From Ardenticatenaceae bacterium (GTDB taxonomy: Bacteria > Chloroflexota > Anaerolineae > Promineifilales > Promineifilaceae), in contig JACKBQ010000001.1 in NCBI GenBank assembly GCA_020634455.1, positions 1,364,001 to 1,428,000 of the forward strand: DNA of 64,000 nucleotides, in the 5' to 3' direction. Within the stretch, counting starts at the first letter, position 1. Each line of letters begins with the position of its first letter. Shown one piece after another: positions 46,517-56,345 of the stretch. Under the pieces are notes generated by a model. That model saw nothing but the letters and a program-made list of their open reading frames with translations. It searched no databases and had not been told where the DNA came from. A program made the position numbers and the translations under genes.

Positions 46517-47974
46517 ATGATCGAACAAGATATTCAGAACGAAATAGAGATTCAAACAATAGAACCCTTGCCGGCAGAGCGTTTGGAATCGGTGGCGGGT
46601 TGGGGTGGGGCGCACAGTGGCATGGGGTACGTGTACCGTCCCAGCACGGTGGCGCAGCTTCGCGAGCTTTTCCAGTGGGCAGCGGCCAACCATCGCACCA
46701 TTGGCTTGCGCGGCGGTGGCAACAGCTACGGCGATGCAGCCATGAACGATGAACGCATTGTGCTGGACCTGACTCGCATGAACCGCATTTTGGAGTGGGA
46801 CCCGGAAAACGGCCGTATCAAACTCCAGCCCGGCGTCACCCTCAAACGCGTCTGGGAATACGTCATCGAAGATGGCTGGTGGGTGCCAGTGGCTACCGGC
46901 ACGGCCAAAATCACCGTCGGTGGTGGCGCGGCCATGAACGTACACGGCAAAAACGCCTGGAAGCTGGGCACCTTCGGCGACCACATTTACGAATTCGATC
47001 TGATGCTGCCCAACGGAGACATCAAAACGTGCAGCCGCAAGCAAAATAGCGACCTGTTCCACGCTGCCATTGGCGGATTTGGTATGTTGGGCTGCTTCAC
47101 CAGCCTCACCCTGCACCTCAAGCGCGTCTACTCCGGCCTCGTCGCAGTCGAAGCGCTCACCAAACCCAATCTGGGCAGCACCATGCAATGGTTCGAAGAC
47201 CATCTGCACAACTCCGACTACCTGGTTGGCTGGCTGGATGCGTTCAGCAAAGGCAAACGGCTGGGGCGCAGCGAACTGCACCGGGGCATCTACCTCAAGC
47301 CGGGCGAAGACCCCAACCCGGCGCAAACTCTGCGGCTGGAAACCCAGAAAATCAGCCCAGACATCATGGGCTTTTTCCCCCGATCGGCGCTGTGGCGGTT
47401 CCAACGGCCGTTCTGGAACAACTTCGGCATGCGCTTTGTCAACATCGGCAAATTTTACGCCGCTCGCCTAAAAGATGGCGCAACTTACCGTGAACCGCAC
47501 GCTCACTTCCACTTCCTGCTCGACTCTCTCGACTGGAAAAAACCGTTCGGCCCCGGTGGGCTCATCCAGTACCAGCCGTTCATCCCCGCCGAAAATGCCG
47601 AAGCCACCTTCAGCCAGATTTTGCAGCTTTGCCAGCAGCGTGGCCTGCCCAACTTCCTCACTGTCATGAAGCGGCATCGGCCAGACCCGTTCTGGCTAAC
47701 GCACGGGCTGGATGGCTACTCGCTGGCAATGGATTTTCGCATTACCAACCACAACCGGGCACGGATGGTGTCTTTGGCGCGTGAGTTGGATGAGATAGTT
47801 TTGGGGGCAAACGGCCGTTTCTACCTGGCCAAAGATAGCACCCTGCGCCCCGCCGTCGCCCGCGCCTACCTCGGCGAGGAAACCGTAAGCAAATTCATCG
47901 CTCTCAAACAAAAAGTTGATCCGCAAAATTTACTGCAAACCAACATGTACCGCCGCTTATTCGGTTCACCATAA
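46517..47974 (+). CDS. FAD-binding oxidase, DprE1-like
   Basis: A 485-residue flavoprotein. The FAD-binding PCMH-type domain shows GLRGGGNSYGDAAMN (about 56-70), LDLTRMNRILEWDPENGR, and VPVATGTAKITVGGGAAMNVHGKN. The C-terminal substrate domain ends in FIALKQKVDPQNLLQTNMYRRL, the standard tail of vanillyl-alcohol-oxidase-like enzymes. The motif spacing and the paired SDR resemble decaprenylphosphoryl-ribose 2'-oxidase DprE1. D-arabinono-lactone oxidases are an alternative. It could build a sugar for the cell envelope. Confidence 0.85.
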   Translation: MIEQDIQNEIEIQTIEPLPAERLESVAGWGGAHSGMGYVYRPSTVAQLRELFQWAAANHRTIGLRGGGNSYGDAAMNDERIVLDLTRMNRILEWDPENGRIKLQPGVTLKRVWEYVIEDGWWVPVATGTAKITVGGGAAMNVHGKNAWKLGTFGDHIYEFDLMLPNGDIKTCSRKQNSDLFHAAIGGFGMLGCFTSLTLHLKRVYSGLVAVEALTKPNLGSTMQWFEDHLHNSDYLVGWLDAFSKGKRLGRSELHRGIYLKPGEDPNPAQTLRLETQKISPDIMGFFPRSALWRFQRPFWNNFGMRFVNIGKFYAARLKDGATYREPHAHFHFLLDSLDWKKPFGPGGLIQYQPFIPAENAEATFSQILQLCQQRGLPNFLTVMKRHRPDPFWLTHGLDGYSLAMDFRITNHNRARMVSLARELDEIVLGANGRFYLAKDSTLRPAVARAYLGEETVSKFIALKQKVDPQNLLQTNMYRRLFGSP

Positions 47975-47979
47975 TTCCA

Positions 47980-48054
47980 GTAGGGACGAGGCAGACGGGA
48001 ACCAATTGAGCAGAGCAAAAAATCATCTCTTCCGTCTGCCTCGCCCTTACAAAT
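47980..48054. repeat. GGGACGAGGCAGACGG inverted repeat
   Basis: GGGACGAGGCAGACGGGA (47982-47999) pairs with TCCGTCTGCCTCGCCCTTAC (48031-48051). It separates the oxidase gene from the coiled-coil membrane protein. Confidence 0.7.
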
Positions 48055-48067
48055 TCAGGAGAAGTTC

Positions 48068-49603
48068 ATGTCCCGCACCTACATTTCTGTTCTGGCACTC
48101 GTTGTACTTTTCTTACTCATGGGCATCCTCGCCCCTTTGGCCCGCGCCGATACCCCCTTCCCCCTACCCGCTCCTCAAACCGCCGTCCTGCAAGATGAAC
48201 CCGTAGACACCGAAACGCCAACCTCGCCCGGCGACTCCTTTTTCAATGGCATCAGCGCGATTTTTGCTTCGCTGGGCGTGTACGTTGTCACCATGTTCAC
48301 CATGGCTATCGGCACCGAAATTGTGGTAGACATCTTCAAAGGCATTCTGGGCAAGCCGCTGGGGCTAAAAAGCCAGCCCAACGCCCGTAAAACCCTGGAT
48401 GATTATAAAGCTTTCTTGCCTGGGCAATTGGAAAGTTTGGGCGTCTCCGCCGAAGCCAAGCTAAAAATCGAAAAGCAAATTGCCCAGCTAAAAAAACTGC
48501 TAGAGCCAGCTTTCACGGCCGAAGCTGTGGTGAATCATTTACGAGAAAAAGAGTTTACGGCCGCTCTTGCCGCCGTTGGGCTAGAAAATATTGGGGACGA
48601 CCAAATCAACCAGGTGAAAGAAATTACGCAAACCCAACTGGCAAACGTTGTAGACCAAATTGATACCACCACCACGCTGGGCAAGGCCGTCCAGGTAGCG
48701 CTCAAGCGGAGCGATTTGGTGGAAAAAGCGAATAAAGCAATTGATAGGTTGGCGCGGCAGGCAACGGCCGTTACCGCCGAACAAGTTTACAAAGCCACCG
48801 CCATCCTGGTCACCGGCGAAGTTGCCGACGGTGTCACCGCCTGGGCACGCGCCTACTTCACCAGCCTGCAAGAAGAAAGCTACGAAGTAGCCAAAACCAT
48901 GTACGACAACCAGCTAGAACCGCAAATCAAAGCGTTCGGCCTGCCAGAAAACCTGGAAAAGAAAATCATTGGCCAATTCGAAGAGTACCTGGCAAACCTG
49001 CAAACTTATCGGGGCACCGACGTTTACCTGGAATCGCTCAACCGCTTTTTGGCCGAATTGGAAACCCAACGCGACGAAGTGCGCAGTTGGTTTGGCCAAA
49101 TGTGGCGCGCCTTCGTCAACTGGTTCAAACGGCTACTCATCCGCGCCCCAAAAATTCAAAACCCCAAGCTGGCCCCCAAAACCTATGACCCCAAAATTAA
49201 AGACAGCACCGAAGCCGCCGCCAAGTTGGTAAGCCTGGAACGCTACGACAAAGAGCTAGAAGGCAAACGCATTCGCCGTACCCGCTTCATTTCTGTCATC
49301 ATCGGCATTTTTCTGGCTTACATGCTGCAAATTGATTCGGCCGATCTGCTGCAAGATTTATTCCCAACCGATGCTAGCTTCCTGCACCTGACCATTTTAA
49401 GCGCAGATTTTTTTGGCCGCCTCGGTTTGGGCATTCGGGAGCTAACAGCGGGGATTATTTTGACCGGCCTGGCCGCCAGCGCTGGCTCTGGCTTCTGGCA
49501 TGATCAGCTTTCACGTCTGCAAAGCATCAAAAAAGGGGTAGACCAGGCGCAGGCAGCCCTGCAACCGATCATCATCCAAACGCAAAATGCCGGTGAACAG
49601 TAA
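48068..49603 (+). CDS. Coiled-coil membrane protein of unknown function
   Basis: Not recognised. The 511-residue protein has a signal-like N-terminus (SVLALVVLFLLMGILAPLARA), a helix at about 65-90 (ASLGVYVVTMFTMAIGTEIVVD), a long charged helical region (about 100-380) rich in KQ, EKQIAQLKKLL and KRSDLVEKANKAIDRLA, and two helices near the C-terminus (SVIIGIFLAYML, LTAGIILTGLAASAGSGFW). It looks like a large helical scaffold. AGGAGAAG precedes the ATG. Confidence 0.75.
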   Translation: MSRTYISVLALVVLFLLMGILAPLARADTPFPLPAPQTAVLQDEPVDTETPTSPGDSFFNGISAIFASLGVYVVTMFTMAIGTEIVVDIFKGILGKPLGLKSQPNARKTLDDYKAFLPGQLESLGVSAEAKLKIEKQIAQLKKLLEPAFTAEAVVNHLREKEFTAALAAVGLENIGDDQINQVKEITQTQLANVVDQIDTTTTLGKAVQVALKRSDLVEKANKAIDRLARQATAVTAEQVYKATAILVTGEVADGVTAWARAYFTSLQEESYEVAKTMYDNQLEPQIKAFGLPENLEKKIIGQFEEYLANLQTYRGTDVYLESLNRFLAELETQRDEVRSWFGQMWRAFVNWFKRLLIRAPKIQNPKLAPKTYDPKIKDSTEAAAKLVSLERYDKELEGKRIRRTRFISVIIGIFLAYMLQIDSADLLQDLFPTDASFLHLTILSADFFGRLGLGIRELTAGIILTGLAASAGSGFWHDQLSRLQSIKKGVDQAQAALQPIIIQTQNAGEQ

Positions 49604-49679
49604 TCCGTAAACGGTAAGCAGTGGTCAGTAATCGGTGGTCATTCGCGGATTACCGATAACCGTTCACCGATTACTGTTT
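49602..49679. repeat. ATCGGTAAT-family intergenic repeat
   Basis: TAATCCGTAAACGGTAAGCAGTGG and ..CGGATTACCGATAACCG..ACCGATTACTG form an imperfect palindrome between convergent genes. Confidence 0.6.
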
Positions 49680-50039
49680 TTACCGTTTGTAACGATTGTA
49701 GCGGGTGAAAAAGTCGTGTTCGCCGATGAGGGTGGTCAGGCGCATGTGTAGCGGACGGCCGTCTTCCACCTCGTAGGCCAGTGTTACCTGGTTGCCAATA
49801 ATGTCGCGCACCAGTGCCCAATAAGGAAGTGCCATCTCTTCTTTGGGACGCATTTCCCCGTCTTTGCTCTCTTGCCGTCCGGCTAACAGCTCATCCAGGC
49901 GCACAAAATATTTATCCGCTGCTGGAATCGTGTCTAAAATCTCGGCTCGGAAAATGGCGCGAATATAATCGCCATCAGGCAATTTCCAGACAAATTGTAC
50001 AGGGAACCACTCCCCCACGTTTCGTTTTGCTTCAGGCAT
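49680..50039 (-). CDS. Small conserved-looking protein of unknown function
   Basis: A 119-residue soluble protein from MPEAKRNVGEWFPVQFVWKLPDGD. It is beta-rich and contains RAEILDTIPAADKYFVRLDELLAG and ALVRDIIGNQVTLAYEVEDGR. Not recognised. Start chosen at ATG 50037-50039 because the upstream codons run through a repeated GGAGATTGG element. Its neighbour upstream is the ABC ATPase, 118 bases away. Confidence 0.6.
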   Translation of the reverse strand: MPEAKRNVGEWFPVQFVWKLPDGDYIRAIFRAEILDTIPAADKYFVRLDELLAGRQESKDGEMRPKEEMALPYWALVRDIIGNQVTLAYEVEDGRPLHMRLTTLIGEHDFFTRYNRYKR

Positions 50040-50049
50040 AGTTGAAAAA

Positions 50050-50098
50050 CTGGAGATTGGAGATTGGAGATTCAACCAATCTCCAGTCTCCAATCTCA
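50050..50098. repeat. GGAGATTGG tandem/inverted repeat
   Basis: Three tandem words (TGGAGATTGGAGATTGGAGATT) face their reverse (AATCTCCAGTCTCCAATCTC). A compact hairpin between same-strand genes. Confidence 0.65.
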
Positions 50099-50157
50099 AC
50101 AAAAAAGGCCGCCTCCCAAGTTGGTTGAGAGACGGCCGTATCATTCAAACTGTCTAC

Positions 50158-51258
<1,101 letters not shown>

Positions 51259-51451
51259 TCGTATCTCCTTAATAAAATAAACTGTTTTGTGAAAGGTTGG
51301 ATTTGCCTTCACGTTTGCAAGCAGTGTGTTCTAAAACTGCCTGTAAACTTTTGAATTTTCCAGCGGCGAGGCCACTTGCCTAAAATCCTAACTGAGGATG
51401 GGCAACTATAACGGCCGTTTCCACCCCTGTCAAAAAAAAACGCAAAAATGT

Positions 51452-51817
51452 CTAATTGCGTGGTGTTTGCGAATATTGCTCCTCATCCAACGCTAAAATA
51501 TCTGCCAGATCGCCGTCTAAAGCGGCCATCTCCAGGATGCTCGGCGGCAAATCTGGTGGCAAATAGTTGGCGTAGCTGTTGATCCAGTTGGCTACCGTTT
51601 GGTGATTCACCGCCAGCAGCCGCCCAATCAGCCGCAAGCTCAACCCTTCCAGGTGCAGCGTCAGCGCCTGATAACGGATTTCTTCATCATACCCTTTGTC
51701 TTGTGGTTGGGGCGTGTAGCGGCAACCGCACCGTTTGCAGCGCATGCGCTGGCTGCCAGCGGCCGTAAAACCGTGCTTGATTTGGTCACTTTTGGCAGAA
51801 CATTTGGGGCAGCTCAT
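51452..51817 (-). CDS. Orphan InsA/IS1-like zinc-ribbon HTH protein
   Basis: A 121-residue protein: zinc ribbon CPKCSAKSDQIKHG..RCKRCGCRYT (two CxxC pairs) followed by a helix-turn-helix with SLRLIGRLLAVNHQTVANWINSY. This is the InsA part of IS1-family transposases. No InsB catalytic part and no terminal inverted repeats are visible, so it is either a remnant or a domesticated DNA-binding protein. It lies nine bases from the protein kinase gene on the same strand, which would suit domestication. Confidence 0.75.
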   Translation of the reverse strand: MSCPKCSAKSDQIKHGFTAAGSQRMRCKRCGCRYTPQPQDKGYDEEIRYQALTLHLEGLSLRLIGRLLAVNHQTVANWINSYANYLPPDLPPSILEMAALDGDLADILALDEEQYSQTPRN

Positions 51818-51826
51818 GCAAGTTGC

Positions 51827-52801
51827 TCACACAATCGTCAGAATGACGGCAATTAAAAATAGCAAAAACGCAGCCAGCAGCGCCACCCAATTGGCGCGCA
51901 GCGCAGCGCCCAAACCGGGCGAGGAAGAGGCGGGCAGCTTAGTGCCGGGGCGAGGCTGGAGGCCAAAAAAGACCTGACGGAATTGCTCAACGGTAGACGG
52001 CCGTTCATCCGGGTGCATCGCCATCGCCCACTGAATAGCGTCAGAAACATGAGCTGGCACATCACCGTTGAGCCGCTCTGGCGGTGGCAGCGAGGCTGGA
52101 TTCAAAAAACGCGCCTTGGCATCCGGCGGCGGATAATCGGTCAGCAAATGGTAAAACGTTGCGCCCAACGCATAAATGTCAGAGCGCACGTCCGTGTGGC
52201 TGCCATCGCCGCCGTACTGCTCCAGCGGCGTGTACAGCGCTGTTCCACGCCCTTGCACCACCGTGATGGTGCGTTCATCATCCGTGGCCAACAGCTTCAC
52301 CAGGCCAAAATCCACCAGCTTGATGCGATTGTCCAATGTGAGCTTGATGTTGGCCGGTTTGATGTCTCGGTGCAGCACCGGCGGGGTTTGCCGGTGCAGA
52401 TAAGCCAGGGCATCAAAGATTTGCTCTGCCCAGGCAAGAATCTTTTCTTCCGGCAGCGGGGCTTCATTTTCTTTTAGCAATTGACGCAAATCTTTGCCCG
52501 TCACAAAATCCATGACCAGGTAATCACGGCCGTTTTCCGTAAAAAAGTCTGAAACTTTGGGCAAGCTAGGATGGTCAAGTTGGGCTAAAATACTGGCTTC
52601 CTGTAAAAATTGGCTCTGCGCCTGTTGGCGATACGTCTCGTCGGCAGTGGGATCGGGCTGAACTTCTTTGATGGCACACAGCCGCCCCGGCAAGCGCAAA
52701 TCCTCAGCACGGTAAACGCTACCCATGCCACCCTGACCCACAATATTGGTCAGCTTGTAACGTTCACGTAAAATAGCACCACTTTCAAGCGTAATAAACA
52801 T
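51827..52801 (-). CDS. Membrane-anchored Ser/Thr protein kinase
   Basis: PknB-type eukaryotic-like kinase of 324 residues. Glycine loop VGQGGMGSVYRAED, Lys in LCAIKEVQP, catalytic loop VLHRDIKPANIKLT, DFGLVKLL, and activation segment GTALYTPLEQYGG. A single helix ends the protein (LRANWVALLAAFLLFLIAVILTIV). No extracellular sensor domain follows it, so it may sense internal signals. It faces the FHA regulator gene from a shared operator and could control that regulator by phosphorylation; this is inference. Confidence 0.92.
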   Translation of the reverse strand: MFITLESGAILRERYKLTNIVGQGGMGSVYRAEDLRLPGRLCAIKEVQPDPTADETYRQQAQSQFLQEASILAQLDHPSLPKVSDFFTENGRDYLVMDFVTGKDLRQLLKENEAPLPEEKILAWAEQIFDALAYLHRQTPPVLHRDIKPANIKLTLDNRIKLVDFGLVKLLATDDERTITVVQGRGTALYTPLEQYGGDGSHTDVRSDIYALGATFYHLLTDYPPPDAKARFLNPASLPPPERLNGDVPAHVSDAIQWAMAMHPDERPSTVEQFRQVFFGLQPRPGTKLPASSSPGLGAALRANWVALLAAFLLFLIAVILTIV

Positions 52802-52803
52802 TG

Positions 52804-52821
52804 GGTATAGTATACTGTACC
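52804..52821. promoter_or_regulatory. 18-base near-perfect palindrome between kinase and FHA regulator
   Basis: GGTATAGTATACTGTACC differs from a perfect palindrome at one pair. It overlaps a TATACT -10 on each strand. On the minus strand TTGTTT lies 16 bases upstream of TATACT, and transcription would start at about the A of the kinase ATG, another probable leaderless transcript. The palindrome could bind the winged-helix regulator. Confidence 0.6.
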
Positions 52822-52855
52822 TGTTCTGCCAAACAACTATTGAGGGACAAAAACC

Positions 52856-53500
52856 ATGAACGAAAAACCAGTTTTAGTTGCCCGTGAAGGTCAATTGGTT
52901 GGTCAACGTTGGACCATTGAAAATGATGATTTCCTGATTGGTCGTGGCTCCGATTGTCAAATTGTACTGCCAGAACGGCAGGTTTCCCGTCATCATGTAA
53001 GAATTACGCAGGAAAACGGCCGTTACACCCTCCACGATCTCGGCAGCCGCAACGGTACCCACCTGAATGGCAGCCAGATTGACGGCCTGGCCATCCTGCA
53101 AGATGGCGACGAAATCTCCATCGCCCTCGCCGTCAAGCTGGTGTTTGTCGGCACAGATGCCACCATCCCCCTGACCTTTGAACCACCCACAGCCGAAGGC
53201 AACCTGCAACTTGATGAAGCGGCTCGTGCCGTCCTCATCAACGGCAAAGAGCTAGACCCGCCCCTTTCGCTGGCACAGTTTCGCCTGCTAGAACTGCTGC
53301 ACAACGCCCAAGGCGCGGTATGCAGTCGGGACGCCATCGTAGAAATCGTCTGGCCAGGCACCGATGGGCTGGGCGTTTCCGAACAAGCCATAGACGCCCT
53401 GGTGCGCCGCCTGCGCGACCGTCTGGCCGAACTGGACGACTTCAACTACATTGTCACCGTCCGCGGCCACGGCTTTCGCATTGACAACGAACCACATTAA
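52856..53500 (+). CDS. FHA-winged-helix DNA-binding regulator
   Basis: A 214-residue protein with an N-terminal FHA domain (LIGRGSDCQIVLPERQVSRHHVRI and LHDLGSRNGTHLNG, about 20-95), which binds phosphothreonine, and a C-terminal OmpR-type winged helix (about 120-212: LSLAQFRLLELLHNAQGAVCSRDAIVEIVWP, RLRDRL, VTVRGHGFRI). The domain pair suggests that a Thr-phosphorylated protein steers DNA binding. The facing gene encodes a Ser/Thr kinase, an obvious partner. GAGGGACAAAAACC precedes the ATG. Confidence 0.92.
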   Translation: MNEKPVLVAREGQLVGQRWTIENDDFLIGRGSDCQIVLPERQVSRHHVRITQENGRYTLHDLGSRNGTHLNGSQIDGLAILQDGDEISIALAVKLVFVGTDATIPLTFEPPTAEGNLQLDEAARAVLINGKELDPPLSLAQFRLLELLHNAQGAVCSRDAIVEIVWPGTDGLGVSEQAIDALVRRLRDRLAELDDFNYIVTVRGHGFRIDNEPH

Positions 53501-53539
53501 TCAGTGGTCGGTATTGAGTAAACAGTTATCCGTAAAAAC

Positions 53540-53571
53540 AAAAAGGCGCTGTCAATTGACAGCGCCTTTTT
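53540..53571. terminator. Bidirectional rho-independent terminator
   Basis: AAAAAGGCGCTGTC-AATT-GACAGCGCCTTTTT: a perfect GC-rich stem with A-run before and T-run after. It stands between two convergent genes and can stop both. Confidence 0.9.
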
Positions 53572-53593
53572 AGTTCCGTAGTAACTGTACAGG

Positions 53594-53661
53594 TCTCGTT
53601 CCACGCTCTGCGTGGAATGCGCTTGGCGACGCGGAGCGTCGCACGGGGTGCGGAGCGTCCG
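53594..53661. repeat. GTTCCACGC-GCGTGGAA and GCGGAGCGTC repeat cluster
   Basis: TTCCACGC and GCGTGGAA pair; GACGCGGAGCGTCGC and GGTGCGGAGCGTCC follow. The same wording in short form occurs at 10533-10558. Confidence 0.6.
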
Positions 53662-53666
53662 AGTTT

Positions 53667-54758
53667 CTAATCGGCTGCGCGTAGAGTTACCTGAATTTCA
53701 TCATTGTCCAGTCGAGTCACGGTCACGTGAATCTCATCCCCATCACTGAAATGATCTTCATACCAATGATGCACCGATGGACTCAGCACCACCCGCGCCA
53801 TGTCATTTGGCAGCATCCGCCAGACAGCGCTGTCTTTGTCATAGACGCCATCATAGTAAATAGTCACAGGGCGCGCTTCCGTGCGGGAATTAATGGCAAA
53901 GAAAGGCCAATGAGACGAAGTCAGGTTGATAAAGCCGCGCCGTAGATGGAGCGGTTTGACTTTAGCCACATGCACAAAGCTATCTTCTGGCTTTACGATG
54001 GTTTCCAGCGAGGAGACGGCTTCGTCTTCAGCCTTGCCGCCCATCATCGGTTTGACGGTGCGCGCTTTCGGTTTGGCTTTGCGCTTGCCGCTGCTGGCTC
54101 GCCGCCCAGTGAGGAAGTGAATCAACGGCAGCAGCACATCAATTTGCTCACTCAACACATCTGAAATTTTCAGCCCCATTGCAGCCGCCTGCTCCGCAGG
54201 ATAGCGACGACTCAGGTAAAATGGTGTCACCCACTTTTCTTCGCTGTTCAAGTAGGATGCTTTCCCCATCACATCGGCCGAAACCTCTGGCAGCAAAGCA
54301 GTGATGCTGTCTTTGAACAAATCCTGGTAGTGCGCCTGTTCGCCGCTCTCTTCATCCACCTGCACCTGTTGCAAACGCAAAGACCATTCTGCGCCCAGTT
54401 CTGTAATGAGCCGATGGGCCATCACGGGCTGTGCCTCTGCATTTTTTAGCGCTTTAGCCAGCGCTTTTTTATCGGTGATGGCTACCTGCATTTCCAGGCT
54501 CAAGGGACGGGCAAAGAAAGCGATATGCAGATCTTCTTCTGCCGTTTCACTGGCGGCCAGGTAAACAGATTGATTGGCCCGGCTTAATCCGGCAAAAGGC
54601 AAATCACCTTTGGCCTGGCGGGAAAGGTTGTTATGCAGTAGATGGATAAACTGCTCTAACTGGTCTAAAGCGTAGTTGATGGCCGTCTCTTGACCGGCCC
54701 AACCAAACGCGGTGAAGACGGGCATGGACAAGCCCGTAAACGCTGTTTTTGATGACAT
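53667..54758 (-). CDS. Protein of unknown function, about 363 residues
   Basis: Not recognised. It has no signal peptide or helix for the membrane. The N-terminal half is mainly helical (ETAINYALDQLEQFIHLLHNNLSRQA), a Lys/Arg-rich linker (GRRASSGKRKAKPKARTVK) lies near residue 255, and the C-terminal part is beta-rich with repeats of short strands. Such a two-part layout with a basic linker could bind nucleic acid, but no motif supports that. Start set at ATG 54756-54758 after GAGGAATTACC; the longer open frame has no family-like sequence. Confidence 0.65.
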   Translation of the reverse strand: MSSKTAFTGLSMPVFTAFGWAGQETAINYALDQLEQFIHLLHNNLSRQAKGDLPFAGLSRANQSVYLAASETAEEDLHIAFFARPLSLEMQVAITDKKALAKALKNAEAQPVMAHRLITELGAEWSLRLQQVQVDEESGEQAHYQDLFKDSITALLPEVSADVMGKASYLNSEEKWVTPFYLSRRYPAEQAAAMGLKISDVLSEQIDVLLPLIHFLTGRRASSGKRKAKPKARTVKPMMGGKAEDEAVSSLETIVKPEDSFVHVAKVKPLHLRRGFINLTSSHWPFFAINSRTEARPVTIYYDGVYDKDSAVWRMLPNDMARVVLSPSVHHWYEDHFSDGDEIHVTVTRLDNDEIQVTLRAAD

Positions 54759-55047
54759 TGGTAATTCCTCTGTGATTCTATGAATTCCACTTAACGTACA
54801 TCGAGTTGATGATGAGTTAGTTTGGGGATGCGTAATTTTAGGAGGATTTGTTCCTGCTCCCACCTATTTATAGCCTACGTTTATTTCTTGTCAAATTTAT
54901 GGCAGTGCATGGCAAACTTTTACCAAAGTCTGTGCCTAATATGTGTCACCCCCGCGTAGGCGGGGGGCCACTTTGTGTGTAACAATGGATTTCCGCCTGC
55001 GCGGAAATGACAACTATATGTTTTGGGAAAAGCGCGTAATGTGGAAA
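54759..55047. other. AT-rich intergenic region with GCGTAGGCGG-type repeats
   Basis: About 290 bases with no coding region. GTCACCCCCGCGTAGGCGGG and TTTCCGCCTGCGCGGAAATG (54945-55012) are facing palindromes of the widely distributed CCGCGAAGGCGG class. The rest is AT-rich with no assignable promoter. Confidence 0.5.
54945..55012. repeat. CCGCGTAGGCGG facing palindromes
   Basis: CCCCCGCGTAGGCGGGGG and TTTCCGCCTGCGCGGAAA each form a hairpin, followed on both sides by TGTCA/TGACA words in inverted orientation. This is the wording of a common mobile intergenic repeat. Confidence 0.6.
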
Positions 55048-56331
55048 TTACTGTGTCGCCTCTAAATCCTTGCACTCAGGCGGTAGCCCTGCTGAACCAA
55101 ATCCAACTACATTTGGAGGAAGAGAAAAAGGTTGCGCATTTTGTAGCGCAAGCAACGCTTGATCCTCAATGATACGCAAGTAGCATAAATTGTATACGTC
55201 GGACCCAGGCCAGTTATCGAATTCAGCAATTGCAGAAAAAATTCTCACTGCTTCATCTTGCAAACCTGCTTTTTCATACTGAAATAAAATCTGACTGAAT
55301 TCATAAGGAGGAAGCCATTCTAAACTGGTTCCATATTTGAGCTGAATTTCTGCTAACCAATCATCTCCCCACGCCAATATATCATCTGCATATTGTGGTG
55401 TTGTATCTACATACTTTCCATCCTGCCAAGAATAAATCCACCAGCTATCAACAACTGAATCTGGCCCAACATACCCCCAATCATAAAGATACAAGGTGCC
55501 AGGGTGATTATCATGCACTAAATTAAAAAATGGAACGACAGCCCCAGGTAAGTCTGCTGTAATATTCACCACTGCCCCGTCAGGCTGAATCTCGTAAAAA
55601 TGCGTGGCAACAATGCCCCAATTCCAGCAGGCATTATTGCAATATTGATATTCCACAGCAAACTCTGGCAATCCATTATTGTTGATATCACTCCCCGCAG
55701 ACTGTAAATTCAATATCTCTTCTGAGTTCTCAGATTGGATAGTTGGCCAGAAAGGAGCATAAGATAGATAAGGGTCTCGCCAATTGGATTGTTCCCAATC
55801 TATCAAAACACACCAATAGGGAGATGCTTCATTAGTAGAGCCAGGATAAACAGGTGCGGGAAATGATCCAATGTAATCCAATTGGTCATCTTGCCACTTA
55901 AAAAAGGCAACCCGGCAAACTTCGCTGCTCGAGCGAAAGTTTGGATCGTTGGTATCTATTTCTCCGTCTCTCACGGCATAAGCCAGATACCTTTTACCAT
56001 CTTGCTGTTGCAAAATCGCACTTTGTAACTCAACATATCCATCCAGATCATGAGCAAGAGCAAAATCAATCGGTGGAATTTCAGGTTCGATTGTGGCAAC
56101 AGGTGGAGGTGTTGCTGTTTCTGTTGGCGCTATGGTTGAGGTAGGCTCAATTGTTTCAATGATGGTGACTGGTGTTGGTGTAGGCGAAACTATTTTAGTC
56201 TCGGTTGCATCAGGCAAGCTTGTTGGTTCGGGAGTTTCCAAAACTGGCTCCTCAGGCACAGTTGTTGAACAAGCTGCTATGCTTAACAGCACGGCCGTTA
56301 CAAAAAAGAGAAGAAACGATTTCCGCAACAT
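55048..56331 (-). CDS. Lipoprotein of unknown function
   Basis: A 427-residue protein. The signal LLSIAACSTT has a lipobox Cys at about residue 21, followed by a Thr/Pro-rich linker (about 22-85). The mature part contains many acidic and aromatic residues, for example SDINNNGLPEFAVEYQY, which resembles a VCBS/FG-GAP-like calcium loop. No family is named with confidence. It lacks the ACGGCCGT palindrome except for one copy in the signal peptide region and is more AT-rich than its neighbours. Confidence 0.75.
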   Translation of the reverse strand: MLRKSFLLFFVTAVLLSIAACSTTVPEEPVLETPEPTSLPDATETKIVSPTPTPVTIIETIEPTSTIAPTETATPPPVATIEPEIPPIDFALAHDLDGYVELQSAILQQQDGKRYLAYAVRDGEIDTNDPNFRSSSEVCRVAFFKWQDDQLDYIGSFPAPVYPGSTNEASPYWCVLIDWEQSNWRDPYLSYAPFWPTIQSENSEEILNLQSAGSDINNNGLPEFAVEYQYCNNACWNWGIVATHFYEIQPDGAVVNITADLPGAVVPFFNLVHDNHPGTLYLYDWGYVGPDSVVDSWWIYSWQDGKYVDTTPQYADDILAWGDDWLAEIQLKYGTSLEWLPPYEFSQILFQYEKAGLQDEAVRIFSAIAEFDNWPGSDVYNLCYLRIIEDQALLALQNAQPFSLPPNVVGFGSAGLPPECKDLEATQ

Positions 56332-56345
56332 TTATTGCACCTCAC

